From assembly GCA_028023455.1 (NCBI GenBank), contig JAQFVV010007264.1:1-64000 (forward strand): a DNA stretch of 64,000 nt, written 5' to 3'. The notes under the pieces are model-generated. The model did no database searches. It saw only the letters and a program-made list of their open reading frames with translations, and was not told the origin of the DNA. Source of the DNA: Epiperipatus broadwayi. Lineage: Eukaryota > Onychophora > Udeonychophora > Euonychophora > Peripatidae. This document shows positions 41,501 through 52,700 of this stretch, piece by piece. The stretch's first letter is position 1. The number at the start of each line of letters is the position of its first letter. The position numbers were made by a program, and so were the translations under genes.

Positions 41501-44334
41501 CACGATTTTAAAACTTTAGAAATTGTTTATAAACCAAAGTAGGGAGTGACCAATAAAAAGATAGATCTTGGCAGACAACAAAAATTGCGCCAATTAATTG
41601 TATAAACGAGGAGAACAAAAATGTGTTGACTCCAGAGCAGAGGTAAAATTTTAAGCTCTTTAAAATTTCTTTCTTTCTTCAATTTATTAGTCAATTTTAT
41701 TATAACTTTGATAATATCTTTGAAAGAAACTAACTGACAATTTAAAATCTTCCGAAGAGAATCTAAGAATAAATTTTTGAAAAAGTTCTCATAATAATGT
41801 TTCACTAACTCCACAGTAACCTGCCAGTGGATTCTATTAAAATATAATCTGAATTTTCAATAAAAAATGGATAGATTCTTAAAACCAAGCTATAAATTTT
41901 ATAATATTCCAAAAATGTTAATGTTATTCGTTGATATAGTTTGTATAGCGTATTACTATGAAAACTGCTTTCATGCGTATAAAATTAATGAAAGGGCATT
42001 GTGCGCAAAGTTAATGAATATAATGGAAAATAAAAATAAATATTATTTGTATAAGAATAAATGGACAAAAATAATTTTTATGAATTGCTTTCTTTAAGAT
42101 GACTTGAGCAAATACTCCAGAAATAGTTAAAGATCGAAAATGTTGTATATAAATTAATAATGAATGAAAGTGAAATTTACCAGGGAAAACACTTGCCTAA
42201 AGAAGAAAAAAATATTTTACAGAGAAATAAATATAAAATATTGGATCCATGGAAAAACGCAATTGGTACCGTAATTATTAGATAATTGTAGTTCTGCTAG
42301 AAATAAAGATGCATCAACGCGCCGAGGTAATATTCGCCTGAACATTAAAAACTTTGTGGGATAATTAAATAAAATGTTTTCTAATAATTTTGAATTAAAC
42401 ACTGAAACTAAAGTTCATCTAAACAGTTATTAAATGAACTAATTTATTTAAAACTTTAATAAGCAGAAAGAAGAACATTCGGATAAAAGAACAAATAATA
42501 AATATTATGGGACTAACCAAAATTTACCGCCAGAAAAATATGTGATTATGGTTTAAATTATTTTCTTTATTAATCTAAGTTAAACATTAAGTTTTAGATA
42601 GTGATAGGGAAAACAAATACATTAATTCGTGATATGACATTATATAAAATAATATGTTTTGATTTTGAATGTTCAAATAAAATTGTATGTGTGTGAAAAT
42701 TTGTATATTTGCGATGCTCGAAGAGAAAGAAACCTACTACAAACTCTAATAGGAAGGTAAAAGATTATTTTGGTACATTTTATGGTTATTAATGATATAA
42801 TGTATGTTTTATTTATTTAGATCAGCTGTGAAATGAATGAATGTAATGCAAAGTTTTATTGTTATAATTATTGTAAAACACATTTTGAAAAAACAACACT
42901 CTAAACACTTTGAGATGTGATTAGATTTTTTTAAAAATATGCATACAATAATCATTTTATGTGTTATTAATATAGTTCAATATAACCAATGGTTATGTCA
43001 TATTTTCTGTTAAATTTTCCAATTAGGATATTTAAGTGGTATTTTAACAAAACATAGATGTCGAACCTACAGTGTAATAAAGCAAGACAAATTGTTCTTA
43101 TGGAATAGGGAAATGTTTTATATTAGTGAATTTTGTTTATTGTTTTAAAAGGTAGTTAGTTTTATCGATGTTGGATACAGTAAAAATCTTGAGAGATAGT
43201 TTGGGTAGTGACTTGGTAGTACGTGGAGATTCGGAAACCAAGAGGATGTATTTAAAACTAGGATGCTATAGAGAGTGAAATAATAAGTAGTTTTTAGATG
43301 GTAATCAGCGTAGTTAACAAAGCCCTATGACCGTTACACATGTTGTCACGGACAGTGTTATTTTATCTTTCTTGTGAATCTTATTAGATATTTGGTAAAG
43401 CTGAATAAATAGCTGCCACATCATGCTTATCGCCAGGGTTATCAGACAATGAATGTCGGCCCTATTCACACTGTTCCATACATTTTGAAGTATAGTTTGA
43501 TAAGTTATCTATCTATCTTCCCGATATCCTATACATCTTTCGCTATCTTTATCTGTATTTCTTGCAACTACATCGTTACTTGATAAGTCTATTGAAAAGA
43601 AACAATAGATATTTTAGAATGTATGTCATGCTGTTATTTGAAATAAGAATAGTTAAGTATTAATGAAGAGTAGAGTATGATTATTGAAAGAGAGAAGCAG
43701 ATATCCTAAGAAAGGAAGGAGTCAGAGAATTATTTTAATTTTTAAGAAATGAACTATAATTTGATAAAAATATACCCAAATAGAAATATACAAAAATATT
43801 AAAAATGATTTAACATTTTCTTATTGTTGATTATATTTAAAAATATAAGTATTGCATATTTAAAGAATATAATAACATTCGATAATTATAGTATATGTGA
43901 AACTAAAACAGGTGATACTTAAACCCATGTTATGGCATTATACATGAATATGGCTTATGGAATAAATGTATTAGAGTTTACGAGCATTAGAGAACAAACG
44001 TTATAGGTAATCATAATATTTGAACAATATGCAGAGTGACTTATATAGAGTTACAAGAAAATGTAATTTTTTTTAAGGGGAAAAACCATACTGATTGTAA
44101 ATTTATAATGTTTATAAATGATGTTTATCCACATATATAATTTATAATACAGTAACTTTAATATGAAAGGGTGAAGAATAGTATTACCCATAAAATAGTT
44201 AAAATAAGTAATATAATAAACCTAATGAGAAATAAATAAATAACTTATAAAAGGTATAATAATTTAAATTAACTATAAAAGAAATCTAAAAATGTATAAT
44301 TCAACTATTGTAGTGGAAAGAAAAAATGAGGATA
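41501..44334. other. Unassigned region upstream of the second LTR family
   Basis: Short frames on both strands (41527-41814 minus, 41867-42097 plus, 42217-42402 minus) show no family I can name with support. The part from about 43000 may be the 5' portion of the LTR that becomes recognisable at 44335, but I found no clear left LTR border. Confidence 0.4.
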
Positions 44335-45352
44335 TCCCTTGTAAATAAATGTAAATATATTTGTTTGTTTTATCTTAATTTTGATTGTTGTTAATAAAAT
44401 TCTAAAATTTGTTATTAAAACTTGTGTCTGAGTTTTGTTTTCTCTACATCATTGCATGAATTCACAGGGTATGTTTACCATCATTAAACTAAGTATATAA
44501 TTGTTTGCACAAAATATAAATACAGAAGTATATTTAATCTTAAATATTTATTGATGTTTTTTTTTGTTGTAATTGAATAATTATAAAATTGCATTGCATT
44601 ATTGGTCATAAATCCATTGTCATAATAATTTGCTAAATTGTATGCTATTAGTTGCCACTTGCTTCATTTATCAAATTATCTAAACACTGCCACTTACTAA
44701 TTTATTTTATTATGTAAAGATAAAAAAAAGAGGATATTAGATTATTAACTAATTTATTACGGTTATAAATTTGCGATAAAAGAAAAGTTGTATTAGTTAG
44801 ATTAAACAATGAAGATTGTGATTATTATTATTATTGTTTTATTATCAATCTAATTTCAGAGTAGTAAATTATGACACAAAATCCCTTATCATATTTTGCT
44901 ACCTTATTTTAATTTAACCTTGAATAAATTTAAGAACCTGAGATTATTTCATTTGAGCTAGATAATTACTATTATTGTTATTATAGATAAAAGATTGATA
45001 CTTTAATTGTTAAATGAGTCTTAGTGATTAGAAGTTGCAGAAGTCATAAGAACACTATGTTGTTATTATATGTAATAGTAGTAAAAGGGGGGATAGTGTT
45101 CTTATGCCATTGAGGTGGTATCCGATGGGATATTATGTCAATGTAATCTACTTTGTCACCCTTATTTCCACTTCTAGTCTCATGAATTATAGAATAGTTA
45201 TTTGAGTTAGTCTAAAACAGAACCTAAGTTAATTTTAAGAAACCTGAGCTAGTAAAGCATTTAATTGAATATCTCATTAATTATTAGAGCTAGAACCTGG
45301 TGAGGTGATTTTCACTATGTTATATTATTTATTTTGGGGGAAGTGGAGTACA
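44335..45352 (+). repeat. 3' part of an LTR, second family
   Basis: It is colinear with 3290-4244 of the giant LTR but strongly diverged. Shared landmarks are TGTAAATAAATGTAAATA with polyadenylation context near 44340, GTGTCTGAGTTTTGTTTTCT near 44430, TTCTTATGCCATTGAG near 45100 (TTCTTATGCCATTGAGACAA at 3963 in the giant LTR), GTCTCATGA near 45178, and an end reading AAGTGGAGTACA at 45352. PBS-like repeats follow, confirming that this is an LTR 3' edge. The left limit is not determined. Confidence 0.65.
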
Positions 45353-45382
45353 CATATACACATAATTACACGTAGGGTGAGA

Positions 45383-45565
45383 GGGCAGATTGTGGCGTAA
45401 CGTGGTGGACTCAATGTGTACAGGGTTACAAATAATTACGGGAGAGAGATAGGATAGGAAAAGGGCAGATTGTGGTGGCCCAACTTTAGGGGCCCGATAC
45501 GTTATAAAGGGCAGATTGTGGTGGCCCAACTTTAGGGGCCTGATACGTTATAAAGGGCAGAATAT
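45383..45565 (+). repeat. PBS-like tandem array of the second LTR family
   Basis: GGGCAGAT begins units at 45383, 45463 and 45509, with a fourth start (GGGCAGA) at 45555; spacings are 80, 46 and 46. Unit 1 has TGGCGTAACGTGGTGGACTC, close to a lysine-tRNA PBS. Units 2 and 3 have TGGTGGCCCAAC then TTTAGGGGCC, and are nearly identical to each other. The first PBS-like match begins about 40 bases after the LTR end. The rest of this element is cut off by PLE and (TA)n DNA. Confidence 0.65.
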
Positions 45566-45577
45566 ATATATATGTGT

Positions 45578-46285
45578 GTAATAAATAAAGTTTGATATCT
45601 GTATTCGTTTCACAATATATGTAATATACAAATCAATATATATATATCAAAATACAGTACAATTTATATAAATAATATTCTTTTAGAAGTACTTTCGACT
45701 ATACACTTTGTAGTCTTTATCAGCTATATAACGTTGAATAATCAAAATGAGACAACCCTTAACAATACCCATAGTTCAATTCAGATTTCCCACAATTCTG
45801 TTATCTTAACATTTGATGACTGGCGATTCATTAACATTTGACGATTTCTTGAAATCAACATAGCCTCTTTTATTTTACGTTTATTATGACAATGTTCAAT
45901 TTGATTAATTTTCATATTTTTATAATCAAATTTAAATCCATATTGACAAGATTTATTATGATCAAATATAACAGATGATGAAGGTTTATTTACATCTGTT
46001 CCATATTGATTCTCTTTTTGAATTCTATTATATAAACGCATATGTTCTTTTATTCTCTTCTCAAATGTACACTTAGATTCACCAATGTATTGTATGCCAC
46101 ATCCACATATCAATCTATATATAATAGAATGTTGATTAAACTTTGAATTTTGAATTTTAGAATTATTAAGCAATCTATTTATGTTATTTGTAGAAAAAAA
46201 AGCAATATGACACAAACCATTATAAATTTTCCTAATAAACTTGACCTGCTCATCTGATATAAATGGCATTGAAATCCATTTTATT
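45578..46285 (-). pseudogene. PLE-B copy, left arm: GIY-YIG domain and 3' end
   Basis: A minus-strand frame from 46269 down to 45781 (162 codons) gives MPFISDEQVKFIRKIYNGL, then IIYRLICGCGIQYIGESKC with [31 protein letters not shown] and the end [10 protein letters not shown]. This is the PLE endonuclease of a family distinct from PLE-A. Its intact end shows what the right arm lost. The 3' untranslated part (45578-45780) carries a hammerhead-like motif. It is truncated at the 5' side where it meets the right arm. Confidence 0.87.
45681..45728 (-). ncRNA. Hammerhead-like fold, PLE-B left arm
   Basis: On the minus strand: CTGATAAA, stem II GACTA with TAGTC around a loop, then GAAAGTACTTCTAAAAG. 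C3 of the hammerhead core is kept here, unlike the other copies. G8 is A, and one extra A precedes stem II. Stem I is a short pairing of TAG with CTA. Confidence 0.5.
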
Positions 46286-46289
46286 CTTA

Positions 46290-47110
46290 TTTCAAAATGA
46301 AAAATTATGCAAATATTCTAGTGATAAAATTAAAAATGTACATTTATTTGTTAATGACTTGTTAAAAATTGGTTATTATAAAAATGCTATTGCTAATATT
46401 ATTAAAGGATTTAAAAGAAATCAACACTATAATAAAATTAAAAATAAAAATATCAAAATGAAATGGATTTCAATGCCATTTATATCAGATGAGCAGGTCA
46501 AGTTTATTAGGAAAATTTATAATGGTTTGTGTCATATTGCTTTTTTCTCTACAAATAACATAAATAGATTGCTTAATAATTCTAAAATTCAAAATTCAAA
46601 CTTTAATCAAAATTCTATTATATACAGATTGATATGTGGATGTGGCATACAATACATTGGTGAATCTAAGTGTACATTTGAGAAGAGAATAAAAGAACAT
46701 ATGCTTTTATATAATAGAATTCAAAAAGAGAATCAATATGGAACAGATGTAAATAAACCTTCATCATCTGTTATATTTGATCATAATAAATCTTGTCAAT
46801 ATGGATTTAAATTTGATTATAAAAATATGAAAATTATTCAAATTGAACATTGTCATAATAAACGTAAAATAAAAGAGGCTATGTTGATTTCAAGAAATCA
46901 TCAAATGTTAATGAATCGCCAGTCATCAAATGTTAAGTAACAGAATTGTGGGAAATCTGAATTGAACTATGGGTATTGTTAAGGGTTGTCTTATTTTGAT
47001 TATTCAACGTTATATAGTTGATAAAGACTACAAAGTGTATAGTCGAAAATACTTCTAAAAGAATATAATTTATATAAATTGTACTGTATTTTGATATTAT
47101 AATATTGTTT
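46290..47110 (+). pseudogene. PLE-B copy, right arm: GIY-YIG domain and 3' end
   Basis: From about 46297 it reads NEKLCKYSSDKIKNVHLFVN, then the same endonuclease as the left arm (IIYRLICGCGIQYIGESKC, FEKRIKEHMLLY). It has a slightly longer 5' end, so the two arms have different truncation points. The stop at 46938-46940 is premature: one base is lost relative to the left arm (AAGTAACAG against AAGATAACAG), removing ITELWEI. A (TA)n array begins right after the 3' end. Confidence 0.87.
47014..47058 (+). ncRNA. Hammerhead-like fold, PLE-B right arm (damaged)
   Basis: Same order as the left arm, with T in place of C3. The stem III palindrome is changed (AATACT instead of AGTACT). Probably inactive. 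Confidence 0.4.
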
Positions 47111-47556
<446 letters not shown>

Positions 47557-47790
47557 TTGTTTAAACACTCTTTCAGAAATGAAGAAATATTTTTTTTAAA
47601 TTTTAATGTCTATTCAAATGAAATGAATAATTGTGGATTTATGATAAATCTATCAAATTTGGGTTTAAAATCTGATAGTGCTTTACAATTATTAAAATAT
47701 TTGAGAGATTTTTTTAACACTGTGTCAATTCTGACAGATAACAATATCATACCCACTGTGACTTTATTATATTACAGTCGAGTTTATTGA
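47557..47790 (+). pseudogene. Possible hAT transposase remnant
   Basis: A 77-codon frame ends ALQLLKYLRDFFNTVSILTD then NNIIPTVTLLYY. This resembles the '..L.PF..AT..LS....PT.S...P' segment of hAT transposases. No other hAT motif is visible and the frame is cut off by its stop and the solo LTR. Weak; it may be chance. Confidence 0.25.
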
Positions 47791-48239
47791 CATCTTTTTC
47801 TAAAAATAAAAGATAAATTAATAAATTCAAAGTATATATATTGTAACGAGCACAGACGTTCGTTACATTGTTTTTTTTTATATATATTATTAAACAAGTT
47901 AAAATAAAAAGTTCGCATTTAAAAACTTTCTTTAAAAATTAAAAATTGACATTAAAATATCGTCTTAAACTCTTATATATTAAGTCGCACAGATAATGAA
48001 AAATTATTAAAATAAAATTTTTATTAAAGAAAAAGTATTTTTAAAACTAAATTTTAAAAAAGATTTGGAGATAAAATTATATCTTTAAATTTGTCTTGAA
48101 ATATATTTTTGATTTGGAAAACAGGGTAATTAATTAGAAATGGAAATGATTGTTAATTGGTTAAATTAAAACCAGCCTTGAGCATTTAAATGTAATAACC
48201 TCAGTCAGATAGAAAAAAAAACAATAGAAACTGATTCAG

Positions 48240-48335
48240 CCAATGAAAGAAATCCATTTGGGAAATCGGACCTCAGCGAAAGAATCATCACTCCATGACG
48301 TAATGTTAATTCAATCCTTGACATTAATATAAAAA
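48240..48335 (+). promoter_or_regulatory. Promoter of the solo LTR
   Basis: CCAAT at 48240-48244, TGACGTAA (ATF/CRE-like) at 48297-48304 and TATAAAAA at 48328-48335, in good order. Expected start near 48358. A donor-like CCGTAAGA lies near 48632. Still able to drive transcription of neighbouring DNA, by inference. Confidence 0.55.
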
Positions 48336-49844
48336 GGACAGGTTTTGGAAAGCTTGGTAGTTAGAGAATGAGGAGTGATTGATTATTGACGATGTAACAG
48401 CTAGGTGTTAGTGCTGAGGGGATTGAAAAAGACGCACAGCTTCAATCCTTTCAGTTCTGTAAGAAAAGAAGAAAAATGGGCCATCGTTTCTTCATTGAGG
48501 ACCAATTACACTAAAAAAAAAAAAAAATCTCCAAAGGATAAATAAATCGATCAACCGGATACAAATCTTCGGACGACGTGGGAATTCACGTGCAAACGGC
48601 AAGGAATATACGAAGATGAACTATTTCAATAACCGTAAGACTTTAAAATTTATGAACAGTAAATTAAAAACTTTCCAGATTTAAATGATTTCAATATTAT
48701 TCTATCTGACCAACATTATTTTATTAATTAGTTATAATTTTATTTAATGTATTTAATTTGTAAAATCATTTCCATTTATTTATTTATTTATTTAATTTTG
48801 TTCTTTAAGTTTTATTATGATTTCTGTTTTCCGTTAAATAAATTATAAAAAATGTTAAACTTAAGTCGGGCGTGAATGGCTGTATCGATTTGTAAAGATA
48901 TATTAAGGGAGGGTAATCTTGGGTTGTTCATTTCGTAGTTGAATTGGTTCAATGGATTGGATATATTTATGTAATTAGTAGGTGTAGCATGAGATCCGCT
49001 ACAGGCAGGATTATAGATATACGCCACACACCCTCTGTTTGCCTATGGATGGGTTTGTAAGTCGGCAGAATACCGCAGCCCATTCCTATGGAGTTTTTAG
49101 TTTATTGATCTACTTGCCCACAGATGTCACATCCCTGTGGGTGGAGAGTCAATGTTGTTTCTATTTCTACATATTGTTCAGATGTACATTCCTGACAATA
49201 TAGTTGTGTTGTCGTATCATGCTACATTGAATACATGAATGTATCAGATGAATTGGCGCCAGTTGATTGCGAAATGTGTCGCCTAAGGTTAAGTAGGGAT
49301 AGAATATTTTATTTTCAAATGCAAATCTATGTAGTCGATTCAGGCTCAATCCTAAATAAAACTATTAAATTTAAGTTGTTTATAGACGCTTGCATGGATT
49401 GTTTATCGGTTAACTATGTTTTGCGTTTCATATTTGATCAAAATATATAGACATTCGATAAATAATGATACCTTATGGTGAGTATCTAAAAATGTATTTA
49501 TTCGGATGTCTTTTAAGTTATTGGTGACAATGTAAGTATCTTATGGTGAATACTATTGGGTTACGTATAAATTTCCCCCCGCAATTGTCAGTAATCAATA
49601 ATTTTGTATTTTGATCGTTTATGTTTACTTTGAAATGTTTTTGACCGTTGAAATCTATGTAACCGATCTATAGCAACATATTAAACAGGTTTATAAGCCC
49701 ATCTGTGCGAACTTGATTAAAAATGTAAATTTATAATATAATAGTAACTCAATGTAAATTAAAGTAAAATCAAAGTTAAAAATAATGTTAAATGTTTAAA
49801 TGTAAATCACTAAAATAATTTTAAACCTTATATATATGTGCATA

Positions 49845-49850
49845 AATAAA
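49845..49850 (+). terminator. Polyadenylation signal of the solo LTR
   Basis: AATAAA followed by TCTGTTTGTATG, a T/G-rich element. Its distance to the LTR end (about 250 bp) would be U5 plus the end of R. Confidence 0.4.
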
Positions 49851-50103
49851 TCTGTTTGTATGATAATTACTGGCAGTGGCTTACTTTATTCTTTTATATA
49901 CTAGTAAATGATATTATTAAATCTCTGCTATTCCACTGAGCTAGTGACAATGGGCTAACGATCTAAATATGTAAATAAAGTGGAATCCTAACAGCGCGTA
50001 TCTGCCTACTTTATAAATTTTTCTAGGCTCAAATGCCTAGATGGCGCCCTTTGGTAGTGCGGTGCGGTGCGATGCGATCTACCACTTCGTTTGGATCGTT
50101 ACA

Positions 50104-52024
50104 ATATATATATATATATTGTTTTAAATAATAATTGATCAGTCAATGTGTAATTTTATTAAAAATGATTTACAAATATGTAAAAAAAATATATGTCCTT
50201 TATACCAAAAACTTTGCTTGAAAACTAGACCAGAAGGAAGTGAACATTCTCTAGGTGTTTTTTTTTCTGTTGTAAACAATAGAAAAAGAACATAAAATGA
50301 TTGATCTTAGATTTTAACTGACCATCCTTAAGATTCTGATTTTTCCAAATTATTTTTTATTTAAAAAATCAATAAGAGCATTATAATAGCAGATACATTA
50401 CAACAAAAAGAGTTTATGCTAATATTATTTACAATAATGTTAAAACGGAATTCTAAAATGGTGAAACTACCATAACTTTTGGAACTAATTTTCTTAAACA
50501 CTATGACAATACTATTTTTGTATATTAAAACTTTATTCTAACAGTATTGTTAAAGTGTTTAAGAAAGTTGAAAATAATATGTGTAAAAGTAGATATCAAT
50601 ACATAGGAAAAGGAACAAGAAAATTGTATTACTTCCATAAGTACTTTAATATAACAAATATCATCATAAATATGTAAAATCTTGCAGCCAATATTCTTTC
50701 AAGCAAACAAATAATTTAACATACAATAAGCGGCTTTGTTTAATGTTTATTTTGAAAAAATATAAAAATGAAAACAATTCATATAATATTGCTTCAATTA
50801 AAAATTAACATATAAGACAATTTTTTAAATGAGTCTTATTTTTTTTTTTTAAAATCAATTCTTTTAATTTAATAAAATTACAAAAGTCAATATTGGCTCA
50901 ATATTTAAGAAAATACCATATTGATTTATAATAAATTAAAACTATGAATATTATATTACTGAAATCCTAATCAATATTTTAATGTCTTCTCAATAGAAAG
51001 TAGAGTTGAAAAAAGCGAAATATGCTAATTTATAACTGTAATCTCTTATAATGTAACATCAATTATTTTTTTAAAAATATTAGTTCATATATATATATAT
51101 ATATGTAAATAATAAATAACTCTAAATAATAAATAACTCAGACAATATGCAACTGAACAGGTAGTAATTGAAACCACCAATGAGTTATATTTCATTAATA
51201 AAGTCTCAAAAGACATATGATACTCCTATACTTAGCCGTTCTTGTCTAATTTTCAGTTTGATGTCGTACTTCATTAATGGCAACAATAACTATCAATAGA
51301 CGTGACACCTGCTTTGACATTTTCAAACATTGGGCTATCTAAATAATTTGCATATACTATGCATATCACCTTTATTTCTCTGTTCTGCATTTCACATTAT
51401 CACTATGAATATGAGGCAAATGGCTTAGCGTTTAATATTTTTGCACTCTGTATAGCTTTTTTTTGAAGCACTTCATACGCTTTTAATTTTATATATTATA
51501 ATATCGAGAGAGAAGTTTAAAATTCCATTAATATAAATGTTGTGTAATTGACAAATAATATGAAGAGTAAGATTGACATAATGTCTACATGGGAATAATT
51601 ATAATATCAAATCCAGCAAGGCTTTGAGTATTCCATTTTTTGAAATAGATGACTGAATTGTTGGAAAAAAGGGAAGTTTAATGCCTGCTCATTAATGTTT
51701 AAGAAATTTCTATTTTAATATAAACAGAATACTGATTGGATATAGAAGTTGGAGATTATGATATGGCCCAACTAATGAGCACTTTCTTCATGAAAATCAT
51801 ATATGGGAGATAATTTATTTTTTACACATGTGTGTGGTCATGTGTATCAATGATTTAAGATAGAATGGAGAATAAATACAGACTAAAAATCTTATTTTCA
51901 AATCTCTTTATTTATAACAATATGTGATGTGATGCACTGTGACTTCTTCTTAATTGGAGTCAGGAATCTATCAGCAACTATGCCCAGAGAAACCTGTTAG
52001 CCACTTTACCTTTCACTCTCCACT
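50104..52024. other. AT-rich spacer, no recognised gene
   Basis: Starts with a short (TA)n tract to 50121; another lies at 51088-51104. TCTAAATAATAAATAACTC-type sequence is duplicated near 51105-51140. Nothing coding is evident. Confidence 0.5.
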
Positions 52025-52700
52025 CTAAGTTTTTCCATATTTTGCTCCATCCCATTTCCACAACATAATCTTTGTCAACTTTATGGCCTTTATATCTAAA
52101 TCCCCCATATCTTTTTTCAAACCCAGCATACATACCAATAATCCACTTTTTGTATAATCACTTTTTTCATATTTATTCTTCCATAACTTCATTATTTGTA
52201 TCCTTTCTGTTTTCAAGAATTTACATTCAATTAACAGATGCCTAATATTTTCTATTCCTTCCTTACACAATTTACAGGCTAAATCACCAATATTTTTCTA
52301 TTTACATGCATTTTCTCTTGTTGATAAAGATCCCTTTTGAGCCTTAAACAATAAACTACTTTCCTTACTATTATCATACATTAACTAGCATCTAATGTTC
52401 TATTTACTTATATATATATATATATATATATATAAATGTATGGAGAGTAAAAAGAGTTTATATATATATATATATATATATATAAACTCTTTTTACTCTC
52501 CATACAAGTTGTCCATCTCTCCAATTCCCTATTTTTTATTAATGCTTCTATTCTTTTATCCCATTCCTTACCACTATAACACTCAACAATATGATTAATA
52601 TTTTGTTAATGATTATTTAGTTTGTTGATTCTTTTGATGATTTCTTTAATCATTCCAGATTCTCTCTTGGTTCCTACAGTTACATATGATTTATAAATGT
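52025..52700 (-). pseudogene. LINE 3' fragment (RT C-terminus with zinc motif)
   Basis: Read on the minus strand from about 52700: GTKRESGMIKEIIKRINKLN, IVECYSGKEWDKRIEALIKN, then LERWTTCMES up to a hairpin. After it comes DLACKLCKEGIENIRHLLIE with CKFLKTERIQIMKLW, ending WKWDGAKYGKT. The CxxC...H....C array with a following tryptophan is typical of the C-terminus of non-LTR retrotransposon RT proteins. This is not the RTE type at 15.6 kb. 5'-truncated and interrupted by frameshifts and the palindrome at 52438-52505. Confidence 0.65.
52438..52505. repeat. 23-bp perfect inverted repeat around (TA)n in the LINE
   Basis: GTATGGAGAGTAAAAAGAG with TTTA at 52438-52460 returns as its exact reverse complement at 52483-52505 across (TA)n. 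A second (TA)n (52409-52434) lies just to the left. One arm is LINE sequence, so the other is a fold-back copy. Confidence 0.9.

Larger units (their letters stand above)
47842..50103 (+). mobile_element. Solo LTR of an unrelated LTR element (2262 bp)
   Basis: Starts TGTAACGA (47842-47849) and ends TCGTTACA (50096-50103), perfect 8-bp inverted termini of the TG...CA type. Both flanks are ATAT, so a 4-6 bp target duplication is compatible, though ambiguous in TA DNA. No internal retroviral region or second copy is present. It contains CCAAT, TATA and CRE-like sites, AATAAA near 49845, and several GC-richer stretches. The extreme left end is an additional imperfect palindrome, TCGTTACA recurring at 47860-47867. 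No similarity to the giant LTR was noticed. Confidence 0.72.

Noticed and set aside
41527-42402. Possible Gypsy pol relic (LKFLSFFNLLVNFI, VDASLFLAEL)
   Set aside because: Hints occur on both strands and do not assemble in the order of RT, RNase H or integrase, so they are not convincing.
48815-49450. Short frames within the solo LTR as host genes
   Set aside because: They overlap on opposite strands inside an LTR with clear termini and have no known domains.
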